Shown here piece after piece: positions 36,801-45,098 of a stretch of DNA of 64,000 nucleotides (position 1 is its first letter; each line of letters begins with the position of its first letter). Origin of the DNA: an uncultured Myxococcales bacterium. Lineage in GTDB: Bacteria > Myxococcota > Myxococcia > Myxococcales > Myxococcaceae. The stretch covers positions 28,199-92,198 of the forward strand of contig CALJKW010000002.1 of assembly GCA_937980205.1 (NCBI GenBank), given 5' to 3'. The position numbers and the translations under genes were made by a program. A model generated the notes under the pieces. It ran no database searches, was not told the DNA's origin, and saw nothing but the letters and a program-made list of their open reading frames with translations.

Positions 36801-37768
36801 TGGTTGGGCACGCCGCCCGCGCCGCACTGGCCGGTCATGCACATGCCGCAGCTGGGCAGCGCGTTGCCGCAGCCGTCGCCGATCTGACCGCAGGTCGCTC
36901 CGGCGTCGGCGCAGGTGCGCGGCACGCAGACGACGCCGCCGCCGCACTTGTTGGGCTCGCCGCCGCCGCCGCACGTGAACGGCGGCATGCACATGCCGCA
37001 GTTGATGACGTTGCCGCAGCCGTCGCCGACCATGCCGCAGCCGGCGTCGAGCGTGGCGCACGACTGGGGCGTGCAGCTGTTGCCGCCGCCGCACTGGTAC
37101 GGCACGCCGCCGCCGCCGCAGACGCCGGCGTCGCAGCTGCCGCACATGAGGACTCCGCCGCAGCCGTCGCCGATGACGCCGCAGCGCGCGTTCTGCAGCG
37201 CGCACGTGGTGGGGATGCACTGGCCGCCGTCGACGTTGCTGCCGGTGGTGCCGCACCGGCTGTTGATGCCGCCACCGCCGCACGTCTCGGGCAGCGCGCA
37301 GGCGCCGCAGTTCAACAGACCGCCGCAGCCGTCGCTCATCGGGCCGCACTCGGCGCCGATCTGCGCGCACGTGCGCGCGATGCAGCCGGCGTCACCGCCG
37401 CACTGGCTCGGCACGCCGCCGCCGCCGCACGTCGTCGGCAGCGGACAGCCGCCGCAGTCGATGATGCTGCCGCAGCCGTCGCCGATCGGGCCGCAGTTCG
37501 CGTTCGCGCTCTGGCAGGTGACCAGGCCGCAGCCCATGCCGCCCGAGCCGCCGGCGCCGGCGCTGCCTCCGCCCGCCGCAGAGCCGCCGCCCGCGCCGGC
37601 GTTGCCGCCGGTGCCCATGCTGCCGCCGACGCCCGAGCCCGCCGAGCCGCCGCTGCCGCCACCGTCGGTGCCGGGGCCCGGCTTGTTGCAGTCACACGCC
37701 GAGAACGAAACCAGCGAGCCGACCGTCAGTGCGGTGACGAGGTGAGCCCGCAGCAACCCTGTGCGCAT
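33863..37768 (-). CDS. Giant Cys-rich repeat lipoprotein (16 repeats)
   Basis: A 1301-residue lipoprotein (SACDC lipobox, Cys25, then a Gly/Ser linker). I count 16 units of about 46-50 residues of the form CxPRTC-(x)8-CG-(x)3-DGCG-(x)4-CGxC-(x)3-TCGGGGxPxxCG: seven before and nine after a central region (about 470-800). The central region has a carboxypeptidase-regulatory-like part (ETDGGFTLENVPCG) and an alpha/beta part with YDVIVLDCVGSE and GGRVFASHFAYVW. The regular Cys spacing implies disulphides outside the cell. The function is unknown, though similar repeats occur in other myxobacteria. It follows the TSP3/vWA lipoprotein gene with a 45-bp gap. Confidence 0.78.
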   Translation of the reverse strand: MRTGLLRAHLVTALTVGSLVSFSACDCNKPGPGTDGGGSGGSAGSGVGGSMGTGGNAGAGGGSAAGGGSAGAGGSGGMGCGLVTCQSANANCGPIGDGCGSIIDCGGCPLPTTCGGGGVPSQCGGDAGCIARTCAQIGAECGPMSDGCGGLLNCGACALPETCGGGGINSRCGTTGSNVDGGQCIPTTCALQNARCGVIGDGCGGVLMCGSCDAGVCGGGGVPYQCGGGNSCTPQSCATLDAGCGMVGDGCGNVINCGMCMPPFTCGGGGEPNKCGGGVVCVPRTCADAGATCGQIGDGCGNALPSCGMCMTGQCGAGGVPNQCGGSSLCMPRTCAQLGVNCGPVNDGCGSVIQCGSCSDGGTCGGGGAANVCGGPPPCVPRTCAQAGANCGQVSDGCGGLTPNCGACDGGDICGGSGVPSVCGSVPFDAGACVNLCLNQAACTPTTKTKLSGTVLAPTNPAAGYGNPDPIPGALIYVPNSTVQPFGDAGVTCDQCSAGVSGSPLVSTVSETDGGFTLENVPCGMGVNVPVVIQLGKWRRQVTLSNLTCCQNNVMTPEQSRMPRRQAEGHPNDNIPLIAVVTGSADAIECVFPKIGIDPSEFSLPSGNGRVRFYRDNGANFTGGAPAAATLFDSLAEMRKYDVIVLDCVGSEQLKSTTRRANLEAYANAGGRVFASHFAYVWLFGRALDPNGNAINSNISFTSTATFTPGASAPPNQDAYIDTSFPKGQSFAQWIQLVNAQAVSSTPAVPRIRVLEVRNDMSAVISPAQRWVFGSSTVPTCTRATCANLGYSCGNPVADGCGTTRNCGGCNGGNTCGGGGTPGVCGQGGTCVPRTCAQLGYECGTFGNGCGGTITCTRADGSTTCPAPQICGGGGQVGRCGGPAAIPLEYTFNTPTTAAPANQCGRVLFSDFHVINASSSSATWPTHCSATPMNAQEKVFEYLLFDLSSCITPDVPPPQMCTPRSCMAQGIQCGPASDGCGNVLQCGTCMAPQTCGGGGVPGVCGVPCTPRTCAQLGANCGVQGDGCGGIANPDGGSCGECTGGQTCGGGGTPNVCGGGMCQPRTCQQLGFNCGTQSNGCGGTQDCGMCMAPQTCGGGGVPGVCGGGGSCTPLSCAAQGFNCGQQGDGCGNLQPCGVCTPPQTCGGGGQPGVCGGGGMCTPRTCMQQGFQCGMQGDGCGNAIDCGPCPMGQVCGANGPGQCGATMCTPLTCQSQGFNCGFAGDGCGNLLQCGACPPPQTCGGGGQPGRCGAPACTPRTCQSAGANCGALADGCGGVLDCGTCIAPQTCGGSGVPNVCGGIG

Positions 37769-37813
37769 TCACGCAGTCTACACAGGTTGCCGCAGACACC
37801 TGCAGGGTGAACT

Positions 37814-40800
37814 TCACCCCGGCGAGCCGACGCCGCAGCTGCACGTCGACGGGTTGCACACCAGACCGGTGCCGCACCCACCACACCCCGGCTTGCAGAC
37901 GCAGGAGCACGTGGTCGGGTCGGCGTCGTACGTCGGGCCGCAGTTGAGCTGGGCGGTGTCGCAGACGCAGCCACACACGCCGGCGCCGTTCTGGAAGCGG
38001 TAGCCCGGGGCGCACGTCGCGCTCTGCACACACTCGCACGTGCAGTCGGTCACGTTGCACTGCTGGAAGCCGTTGCAGGTGCCGCCGCAGTCGGCGGTGC
38101 AGACGAAGTCACACACGAGCCGGTTCGGGTTGCAGACCTTGCCCGGCGGCGGAGTGCCGCCGCAGTTCGACGGGCACTCGCAGAGGTTCGTCATGAGGTT
38201 GCACGCGAGCCGGCCGCGGCAGAAGTCCGGGTCCATCGGGTCGTAGTACATCGTGTCCGACGAGCACGGCGGCGGGTTGCCGCCCTGGTTCGGGGTGGTG
38301 TCGATCCAGTACCGGTAGCTGACGGCGGCGGCCATCGTCGTGCCGGCCGGGCGGCAGGCGCCGAAGAACGAGATGGTGCGGTTGACGCCGTCGAAGTCGA
38401 AGCCGTTCACGCGGCTGCGCGGAATGTCGTTCGCGTTGCACATCGCCGGCGTGAGCACGGCGTCCATCGCGACCTTCACGGAGGCTCCGATGGGCGGCTT
38501 CTGCATGCGGTAGCCCGCGGCGCCGATGGTCGAGTTGACGATGGCGTCGATCGACGAGCTGATCGAGGTGGCGTTGTTGATCGCGCCGCGGATGCCGCCG
38601 GTGGCGGTGATGACCTGCGCGTGGCGCTGCGGGTTCGACTGCGACTCGGAGTTGCAGTTCTGACCCGCCGGGCAGACGATGCCGTGCACCGGGATGTTGC
38701 GCAGCAGCGGGTTGCGCGTGAGCGTCGTCGTGCCGGTGCCGCGGAAGTAGTTGACGAAGTTGTTCACGTTCTCGAGCGTGCCGCCGGTCGCCTGGTAGCC
38801 GCTCGTCTGGTCGTCGGCGTCGCCGAGCAGAATGACGACGAGCTGCGCGTCGCTGCGCATCTTGTTGACGACGACGGCGCCGTTCATCGGCATGCCGTTG
38901 ACGATGTCGTCGACCGCCTTGCGCGCCGCGCCGAGCAGCCCCTCGGTGCCGGAGCCGTCGATGCCGATCCAGCAGCCACCGTTGTCGCCGTTGCCCTCGC
39001 TCGCGAGGTTCGACTCGCAGGCCGCCGCCGGGGTGACGAGGGTGCAGTTACCCCCCGAGCAGGCGCTGTTCTCGGTGAGCCACGCGCGGAACTGGTTGAT
39101 GTTGGTGGTGAAGCCGCGGCGGATGCTGCGGTTGTTGCTCGTCCCGGTGAGGTGGTACTCGCTCGTGACCAGCGAGATGCGCCAGTCGAGCGTCGAGTTG
39201 TTGAGCGCGGTAGCGACCGCCGTCGCCGCGTTCGCGAGCGCGGTCTGAGAAGCCGCCATCGAGCAGCTGTCGTCGACGACGAAGAGGAAGTCGACCTTGC
39301 CGCTCGAGGGCCGGAACGTCTCGCACTGCACGGCGTTCGCGTCGCCGAACTGCGCGACGGCCGAGCCGCCGGCGGTGTCGCTCATCGAGAACATGGCGCC
39401 CTCGGCCGTCACCGACGTCGGCCGCAGCGCGACGATGACGACGGTGTGCGCGGCCATGGTGACGCTGTTCACGCGGTGCAGGTACTCGACCTGCAGGCTG
39501 AAGGGGCCCATCGTGCCGCCCGCCCCCGCGAGGACGCCGGCGCCGCCGCCGACGAGCGCGTTCGCGATCGCGTTCGCCCGGTTCTTGATGTCGACGTTTC
39601 CGGCCATGTTGTAGAAGGCCTGCACCGCGCCGACGCCGTCCCACGAGGTGAACGTCTGCGTGGTCGGGTTCGTGAGCGCGCCGATCGCGTTCAGCTGCGG
39701 AGAGATCGCCGCCTCGTCCGCCGTCGCCGTCGCGCCCGGAGCGTTCTGCCGCCACGCGATGAACGCCACGTTGTTCGTCGGATCCCACCCGATGAGGCCG
39801 CGGCTCTGGCCGCCCACCATCATCGGAGCGATCTCGGTGAAGGTCGCCGGCAGCCCGAGCTGGATGTCGGGCGTGCCTTCGGCGCGGAAGGTGACGGGCC
39901 GCAGGTTCATCGCGGTGCAGACCTGGCCGGCCGGGCCGGTGCCGTCGGCCATGTTCCTCGGGTCGAGCTCGCCGGTGTCGACGCGGCCGTTCTGGTTCGT
40001 GTCTTCGGCGCCGTCGTCGATGCCGTCGCCGTCCGAGTCTTTGCGCGTCGGGTCGGTCGTCGTCGTCGGGTCGAGATCGACGGGCACCCCCGGGCAGTTC
40101 GTCGCGTCAGGGATCTGCGCCATGGTGAGCCCGCGCTCGATGCCGTCGGTGATGCCGTCGCCGTCGGTGTCTTTGCGGCGCGGGTCGGTCTCGGTCGCCT
40201 GCACGACGCCGTCGGCGTTCTGATCTTCGCCCATGTACATCGCGTTGTTGGGACCGTCGATGAGGCCGTCGCAGTCGGTGTCGATGCGCAGCGGGTTCGT
40301 CTCGCCCACGTCGACGACGCCGTTCTTGTTCGTGTCCTCGACGCCGTCGCGGATGCCGTCTGCGTCGGTGTCCGGGTTGTTCGGGTCGGTCTCGCCCGGG
40401 TCGACCACGCCGTTGTTGTTGCGGTCTTCGTTGCGGTTCGGCAGGCCGTCGTTGTCGGAGTCCGGGTTGTTCGCGGGCCCGCAGTCGGAGGCGAGGTTCG
40501 GGTTCGTCTCGCCGCTGTCGACCACGCCGTTCTGGTTGAAGTCTTCGTTGCCGTCGATGCAGGTGTCGCCGTCGCTGTCGGCCCTGGTCGGGTCGGTCAT
40601 CGTGACGGTCTTCTCGATGCCGTCGTTGATGAAGTCTCCGTCGGTGTCGCGCCTGGTCGGGTCGGTCTCGCCGGGGTCGACCATGCCGTTCTTGTTCGCG
40701 TCCTCGGTGCCGTCGGGGATGCCGTCGAAGTCGGAGTCGGGGTTCGACGCGTCGGTCTCTCCCATGTCGACGCGCCCGTTGTGGTTCTTGTCCTCGAGGC

Positions 40801-41269
40801 CGTCGGGGATCCCGTCGCCGTCGGAGTCGGGGTTCGTCGGGTTGGTGCGGGTGTTGAGATCCTGGTCTCCGGCGTAGACGCAGGCCGGGTCGACCGACGA
40901 CGCGCGGCCGGCCTCGACGCCGTCCTTGATGCCGTCACCGTCGGTGTCCGGGTTCGCCGGATCGGTGCGCTGGCCGCCGGGGTAGACGTTGCCGAACTCC
41001 TCTGCGTCGGTCAGGCCGTCGCAGTCGGTGTCCTTTCTGTCGTTGTTGAGGTCATTGGGATCGGTGGGAGTGCCACCGTCGGCGCCGGCACCACCCAGGC
41101 CTCCTGCCTGTCCAGCGCCCGTGCCTCCGCCGGTCCCGGTGCCGCCACCGGCCGCCGTGTTGCCTCCGCCGGGGCCGCCGTCGGTGTTGACGTTGGGGCC
41201 GACGCAGTCGCAGCCGGAGATGATCGCCACCATGGCGGCAGCGATGAACGAAACCCTGATTGTGCGCAT
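37814..41269 (-). CDS. Lipoprotein with thrombospondin type-3 repeats and vWA-like domain
   Basis: An 1151-residue lipoprotein (ISGCDC, Cys20, then a Gly/Thr linker). Residues about 70-440 hold more than a dozen calcium-binding TSP3 units (DTDGDGIKDGVE, DSDGDGIPDGLEDKNHNG). About 500-950 includes a von Willebrand A-like domain with a MIDAS-type VVDDSCSM. The C-terminal part is Cys-rich (CVCKPGCGGCGTG). It may be a Ca2+-dependent surface adhesin. The ATG at 41269 is chosen for its GAGGAG Shine-Dalgarno and signal peptide. It follows thiD by 25 bp on the same strand. Confidence 0.8.
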   Translation of the reverse strand: MRTIRVSFIAAAMVAIISGCDCVGPNVNTDGGPGGGNTAAGGGTGTGGGTGAGQAGGLGGAGADGGTPTDPNDLNNDRKDTDCDGLTDAEEFGNVYPGGQRTDPANPDTDGDGIKDGVEAGRASSVDPACVYAGDQDLNTRTNPTNPDSDGDGIPDGLEDKNHNGRVDMGETDASNPDSDFDGIPDGTEDANKNGMVDPGETDPTRRDTDGDFINDGIEKTVTMTDPTRADSDGDTCIDGNEDFNQNGVVDSGETNPNLASDCGPANNPDSDNDGLPNRNEDRNNNGVVDPGETDPNNPDTDADGIRDGVEDTNKNGVVDVGETNPLRIDTDCDGLIDGPNNAMYMGEDQNADGVVQATETDPRRKDTDGDGITDGIERGLTMAQIPDATNCPGVPVDLDPTTTTDPTRKDSDGDGIDDGAEDTNQNGRVDTGELDPRNMADGTGPAGQVCTAMNLRPVTFRAEGTPDIQLGLPATFTEIAPMMVGGQSRGLIGWDPTNNVAFIAWRQNAPGATATADEAAISPQLNAIGALTNPTTQTFTSWDGVGAVQAFYNMAGNVDIKNRANAIANALVGGGAGVLAGAGGTMGPFSLQVEYLHRVNSVTMAAHTVVIVALRPTSVTAEGAMFSMSDTAGGSAVAQFGDANAVQCETFRPSSGKVDFLFVVDDSCSMAASQTALANAATAVATALNNSTLDWRISLVTSEYHLTGTSNNRSIRRGFTTNINQFRAWLTENSACSGGNCTLVTPAAACESNLASEGNGDNGGCWIGIDGSGTEGLLGAARKAVDDIVNGMPMNGAVVVNKMRSDAQLVVILLGDADDQTSGYQATGGTLENVNNFVNYFRGTGTTTLTRNPLLRNIPVHGIVCPAGQNCNSESQSNPQRHAQVITATGGIRGAINNATSISSSIDAIVNSTIGAAGYRMQKPPIGASVKVAMDAVLTPAMCNANDIPRSRVNGFDFDGVNRTISFFGACRPAGTTMAAAVSYRYWIDTTPNQGGNPPPCSSDTMYYDPMDPDFCRGRLACNLMTNLCECPSNCGGTPPPGKVCNPNRLVCDFVCTADCGGTCNGFQQCNVTDCTCECVQSATCAPGYRFQNGAGVCGCVCDTAQLNCGPTYDADPTTCSCVCKPGCGGCGTGLVCNPSTCSCGVGSPG

Positions 41270-41294
41270 GAGCAAAGGACTCCTCGGCCCTTCG

Positions 41295-41984
41295 TTAAAC
41301 CTGCCGGAGTATAGGCGTGGTGAGAAATTTTCGGACCGCGCGCTGCGCGACGCGAGCCGCGTGTAAGACAGTGTGTTCTCGCGCGAGCTCCACCGCGAGC
41401 CTCGAAGCAAAACGGCAGCCGGTCCCCCGGTGCAGCGGCGAGCGCTTCAACAGGCCTGCCTTCAGCAGGATGGGAGCGACCCGGCCGTCGAGAAAGACGG
41501 CGTCGGTGCCGGGCGCAAAACTCTTCACGACGACGGCGCCGAAACCCCGCAAGCCTTGCAGAGCGGCGTGCTCGTCGCGGTTCGGCGTCAGGACGACGGT
41601 TTTCCGGGCGAGCGCGGAGAAGTCGCGGGGCTTCAGCGCGCTGAGCGTGAGGCCCTTGCTGCTCACCCTCACGGGGTCGAGGACGGCGGGAGTGTCGCCC
41701 AGCCAGCGCGCGATGACCTCGAGCACCGCGCGGTCGGGGATCACGCCGAGCTTCACCGCGTGAACGGGGCCTGCGTCCGACACCGCCTCGAGCTGCGCGG
41801 CGACCAGCTCGGGCTTCAGCGGAGTCGAGCGCGGCCGCCTGCCCTGCGCGGTGAGGCAGGTGACCACCGCTGCCGCCTCGGCGCCGGCCGCGCGCAGGGT
41901 GGCGACGTCGGCGAGGACTCCGGCGCGACCGCTGGGGTCCCACCCGCCGACCGCGACCACGCGAACCGGCGCTGCACGGCTCAC
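41295..41984 (-). CDS. thiD: Hydroxymethylpyrimidine/phosphomethylpyrimidine kinase-like
   Basis: A 229-residue ribokinase-fold enzyme of the ThiD family, which phosphorylates HMP and HMP-P in thiamine synthesis. GGWDPSGRAGVLAD replaces the usual GSDxSGGAGIQAD. TPNRDEHAAL and the GTGCRFASRLA anion hole/base region are present. It is shorter than the usual 260 residues. The GTG start at 41984 overlaps the stop of the amidotransferase-like gene (GTGA). With thiE two genes upstream, a thiamine role is likely despite the altered motif. Confidence 0.8.
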   Translation of the reverse strand: MSRAAPVRVVAVGGWDPSGRAGVLADVATLRAAGAEAAAVVTCLTAQGRRPRSTPLKPELVAAQLEAVSDAGPVHAVKLGVIPDRAVLEVIARWLGDTPAVLDPVRVSSKGLTLSALKPRDFSALARKTVVLTPNRDEHAALQGLRGFGAVVVKSFAPGTDAVFLDGRVAPILLKAGLLKRSPLHRGTGCRFASRLAVELAREHTVLHAARVAQRAVRKFLTTPILRQV

Positions 41985-42748
41985 CGCCGGTTCTCGCGCG
42001 CCCTCGCGACGAACGTCTTGTAGAGCCCGAGGTGCGGCGGGACCGAGTCGATGAGCAGCTCGGGGTGCCACTGCACGCCGACCGCGAAGTGATGGTTCGG
42101 CGCTTCGATCGCCTCGATCACGCCGTCGGGGCTGGTCGCGGTGACGACGAGCTTCGGGCCGACGGCCTTCACCGCCTGGTGGTGCGTCGAGTTCACCATC
42201 AGCTGCCCCTTGCCGATGCAGTCGGCGAGCACCGTGCCGTCTTTGATGTCGATGGGGTGATGCGGCTGCGTGCGATCGTGCGTCTGCTCGTGCGGCCGGG
42301 CGTTCGGCATCTCCTTGCCGATGTCCTGGAACAGCGTGCCGCCGAGCGCGACGTTGAGCAGCTGCATGCCTCCGCAGACGCCGAGCACGGGCATGTTGCG
42401 CGCGAGCGCGGCGTGGATGACGAGCGACTCGAACGCGGTGCGGCCGGGCTTGAGGACGCCGAGGCCGTCGCGCGCGGTCTCTCCGTAGGCCTCGGGGGGA
42501 ATGTCGAACGCGCCGCCGGTGACGACGACCCCCGAGACGCGATCGAGGTACGCCTCGATGACGGCGCGATCGTCGCTGTACGGCAGCACGAACGGCAGAC
42601 CTCCCGCGCGCAGCACGGCGTCGGAGTAGGCGGTCTTCAGCTCGTACTTCGGCAGCGGCGCTTCTTTGGTGATGCTGGTGATGTCGGGAGTGATGCCGAT
42701 GCTCGGCCGGCGCGGAGGATGGTGGCCGTGGCCGTGTGGCGGTCTCAT
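41981..42748 (-). CDS. Class I glutamine amidotransferase-like hydrolase (peptidase C26, PuuD-like)
   Basis: A 255-residue protein. The nucleophile is Cys125 in LGVCGGMQLLN, with His227 and Glu229 in VQWHPEL completing the triad. SIGITPDI and VVVTGGAFDIPPEAYGE match gamma-glutamyl-GABA hydrolase-type enzymes. The N-terminus has a His/Pro-rich stretch (PHGHGHHPP). It lies between thiE and thiD and overlaps both (ATGA, GTGA). This suggests a job in thiamine precursor salvage rather than polyamine breakdown; that is inference. The ATG at 42748 fits the overlap better than a GTG three codons earlier. Confidence 0.85.
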   Translation of the reverse strand: MRPPHGHGHHPPRRPSIGITPDITSITKEAPLPKYELKTAYSDAVLRAGGLPFVLPYSDDRAVIEAYLDRVSGVVVTGGAFDIPPEAYGETARDGLGVLKPGRTAFESLVIHAALARNMPVLGVCGGMQLLNVALGGTLFQDIGKEMPNARPHEQTHDRTQPHHPIDIKDGTVLADCIGKGQLMVNSTHHQAVKAVGPKLVVTATSPDGVIEAIEAPNHHFAVGVQWHPELLIDSVPPHLGLYKTFVARARENRR

Positions 42749-43341
42749 CTTCTCCACAGACTTAGCATCATCCCCGCCCGCGCACGGACGTCATCGTGCC
42801 CGAACAACGCGGCACAGACGGCCGCGGCGTGCGCTCCGGCCTTCGCCACGTCGCCGATGTTCGTCTCGTCGATGCCGGAGATGGCGACGACCGGCAGCGG
42901 GCTGCGCGCGCACACTTCCGCGAGGCGCTCGACGCCGAGCAGCGGCACCGGCAGCGACTTGGTGCGGCTCGGGAACACGGGGCCCAGGCCCACGTGGTCG
43001 GCGCCCTGCTCTTTCGCGCGCGCGATGTCGTCGAGCGAGCGGCAGGTGGCGCCGATGTTCGCGCCCGGGCCGAGCATCTTCCGCGCCTCGGCGACCGGCA
43101 GATCGTCCGCGCCGAGGTGCACGCCGCAGCCTGCGAGCAGCGCGAGGTCGACGCGATCGTTGATGATCAGCACGGGCACCCGGGCCTTGAGCCTGCGCGC
43201 GAGCGCGAGCGCGTCGCGATCGGAGGTCTTCTTCAGGCGCAGCTGCACCACCTGGACGCCGGCCGCGATGACGTCGACGACCCGCTCGGGGAACGAGTCG
43301 TCGTAGAGCGCGTAGAGCCCCGATGGGATCTTGTCGGCCAT
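42745..43341 (-). CDS. thiE: Thiamine-phosphate synthase
   Basis: A 198-residue TIM-barrel enzyme joining HMP-PP and thiazole phosphate to thiamine phosphate. VQLRLKK, LIINDRVDLALLAGCGVHLG and DHVGLGPVFPSRTK (diphosphate loop) are typical. VAISGID closes the phosphate site. It is the first gene of thiE-amidotransferase-thiD. The upstream gap is only 24 bp, so there is no room for a TPP riboswitch. Confidence 0.93.
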   Translation of the reverse strand: MADKIPSGLYALYDDSFPERVVDVIAAGVQVVQLRLKKTSDRDALALARRLKARVPVLIINDRVDLALLAGCGVHLGADDLPVAEARKMLGPGANIGATCRSLDDIARAKEQGADHVGLGPVFPSRTKSLPVPLLGVERLAEVCARSPLPVVAISGIDETNIGDVAKAGAHAAAVCAALFGHDDVRARAGMMLSLWRR

Positions 43342-43365
43342 GGCTCGCTGCTATATGCGAGACGC

Positions 43366-43572
43366 ATGTCTGAACAACTGGACGCGAAGCTCATCGACAA
43401 GCGCACCCACGAGCGGTACCTCCGCACCGGCCGCCTCGACGAGAAGGCGTGGGAGAAGCACCTCAAGTCGCTGCCCGACCTCGCCGAGAAGGCGGTTCCG
43501 GTCGAGGCGACGATGGCCGACGTCGACGAAGACTTCGACGACGAAGACGAAGACGAGTCCGACGAAGGCTGA
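43366..43572 (+). CDS. Small acidic-tailed protein of unknown function
   Basis: A 68-residue protein. The first 45 residues are charged and helical (KLIDKRTHERYLRTGRLDEKAWEKHLKSLPDL). The last 20 are almost all Asp/Glu. There is no recognised domain. It starts 24 bp from divergent thiE and is followed after 8 bp by a DUF1844-like gene, so the two are probably one transcript. Confidence 0.7.
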   Translation: MSEQLDAKLIDKRTHERYLRTGRLDEKAWEKHLKSLPDLAEKAVPVEATMADVDEDFDDEDEDESDEG

Positions 43573-43580
43573 ACGACGCC

Positions 43581-43874
43581 ATGGCCGAGCGCCGGGGTGA
43601 GACCTTCGTGATGGGCGAGGTGGAGAGCGAGCCGATCTCGTTCTCCACGTTCATCCTCGGCCTGGCCTCGACCGCGCTGATTCACCTCGGCGAGGCGCCG
43701 GATCCGGAGACCGGCCAGCGCACGCCGAACGGCGACCTCGCCAAGCAGAGCCTCGACCTGCTCGACCTGCTCGAGCGGAAGACGAAGGGCAACCTCACGC
43801 CCGACGAGCAGCGCCTGTTTCAGAGCCTGCTCACCGACCTGCGGCTGAAGTACGTGAACCTGAACCGGAAGTGA
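43581..43874 (+). CDS. DUF1844-family protein
   Basis: A 97-residue protein. SFSTFILGLASTALIHLGEAPDPETGQ followed by a helical LAKQSLDLLDLLERKTKGNLTPDEQRLF segment matches the DUF1844 family of small bacterial proteins of unknown role. No signal peptide or membrane helix is clear. It lies between the acidic-tailed gene and a membrane protein gene. Confidence 0.8.
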   Translation: MAERRGETFVMGEVESEPISFSTFILGLASTALIHLGEAPDPETGQRTPNGDLAKQSLDLLDLLERKTKGNLTPDEQRLFQSLLTDLRLKYVNLNRK

Positions 43875-43875
43875 C

Positions 43876-44505
43876 GTGACCCCGGCACCGTCAGGTGAGG
43901 CGCCTCTGCCAACCGGCGCGCGGCGGATGACGATCGCCACGCTGGTGCTGGCCGGCATGATCGGCTTCGGCGCCGCGAGCGCGATGACGCGACTCTACGA
44001 GCCCCCTGCCCCGTCCGATCTCGAGTTCCCCTCGCTTCAGCCCGAGGTCTACCGCGAGGCGGTGAAGAGCATGGGCCTCGCGGAGCTCGCGGCGCTCGAC
44101 TCGATGAAGGGCTCGCGGACGGCGATTCTGCTCGGGCTGTGGGCGGTGTCGGCGCTGGTCTTCGTCTCGTCGCTGCGCATGCTGCGGCCGCGGGGCGCTC
44201 CGCGCGAGGGCGTGCGGCGCGTGCTGGGGACGTCGCTGGTGGTGAGCGCGGTGCTGCGCACGCTCGACGGCGCGCAGGCAGCGGCGGCCGCGACGCGGGC
44301 GGGCCGCGCCTTCGACCAGGTGATGTCGAAGAGCAACGAGATCCCCGGCGGGTGGGCCGACGGCGTCGGCGCGTTCCTGTGGACGGGGTCGTCGATCGCC
44401 GCGACCTTCGTCGTGGGCGGGTCCCTCTTGCTGCTCGCGCGCTACTACCGGTCCGATCGCATCCGCGAGGTCTGCATCAAGCTCGACGAGCAGTCGCCTT
44501 CTTAA
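43876..44505 (+). CDS. Predicted membrane protein
   Basis: A 209-residue protein with about three hydrophobic segments (around 20-36, 83-100 and 172-192) and a charged C-terminus after the last helix. There is no recognised family. The start is the GTG one base after the DUF1844 stop. Its end overlaps the convergent gene by 4 bp. Confidence 0.65.
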   Translation: MTPAPSGEAPLPTGARRMTIATLVLAGMIGFGAASAMTRLYEPPAPSDLEFPSLQPEVYREAVKSMGLAELAALDSMKGSRTAILLGLWAVSALVFVSSLRMLRPRGAPREGVRRVLGTSLVVSAVLRTLDGAQAAAAATRAGRAFDQVMSKSNEIPGGWADGVGAFLWTGSSIAATFVVGGSLLLLARYYRSDRIREVCIKLDEQSPS

Positions 44506-45098
44506 GGCGCGGCCGCGTGGCGCTTGAGCGACGCCGTGAGCGCCTGCGGAAAGAGGTGCCACAGCGGGCCGGCCTGGACCTCCTTCGCCAGGTCCAGCAG
44601 GGCCGTCTTCTGCCGCGGAAGGCGAATGAGCTCTTCCCGGCGAACGCCGAGCACCTTGGCGAGGTGACCCAGCGGCCACTTGTTCTTCATCAGCTCGAAC
44701 GAGAGCTCTTCGTCGGCGTCGTCGTCGCCGCCTTCGGGGAACTCGGCGTCCTCGTAGCGCAGGGTCTCTCCGCCGACGTGGCGGCCGTTGCCGTAGCTGG
44801 TGACGAGCTCGAGATCGTCGGGGTCGAAGACGTAGGCGTGCACGGCCGTCTGCAGGTGCTGCGAGAGGCGGCGCGCGAACGCGTGGTGCGTCATGTACCA
44901 GCGGGCGCCGGCGCGGCCGTAGGAGTGCGCTCCGTCGAAGGCGAAGCGGACGACGCGCGGGCCCGGCATCACGGTGACGAGCAGGCCGCAGTCATCGACC
45001 GCCTGGCCGTCTTCTTCGAGCGCCGCGCGCGCGAGCTGTGCGAGCCACGCGACGTCGACATCTTCGTATCGGCTTAAGTACCCGCCGTGCGCTTCCAC
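44502..45098 (-). CDS. Conserved hypothetical protein
   Basis: A 198-residue soluble protein. The middle has beta-rich segments (LLVTVMPGPRVVRFAFDG, AVHAYVFDPDDLELVTSYGNG) and an acidic patch (GGDDDADEE). The C-terminal helix-turn-helix-like KWPLGHLAKVLGVRREELIRLP could bind DNA or protein. I do not recognise the family. The start is GTG and is divergent from clpB. Confidence 0.6.
   Translation of the reverse strand: MEAHGGYLSRYEDVDVAWLAQLARAALEEDGQAVDDCGLLVTVMPGPRVVRFAFDGAHSYGRAGARWYMTHHAFARRLSQHLQTAVHAYVFDPDDLELVTSYGNGRHVGGETLRYEDAEFPEGGDDDADEELSFELMKNKWPLGHLAKVLGVRREELIRLPRQKTALLDLAKEVQAGPLWHLFPQALTASLKRHAAAP

Noticed and set aside
34988..37810. Plus-strand open frame (940 codons) opposite the Cys-repeat gene
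   Set aside because: Composed of Ala/Arg/His runs mirroring the Cys repeats; no start context or family.
33863..41000. Regular DNA periodicity that could suggest a CRISPR array or satellite
   Set aside because: The period (about 140 bp and about 60-100 bp) corresponds to protein repeats in frame (Cys units and TSP3 units), with synonymous variation and no constant direct repeats.
43342..43365. TPP riboswitch ahead of thiE
   Set aside because: Only 24 bp separate thiE from the divergent gene; no THI-box sequence.
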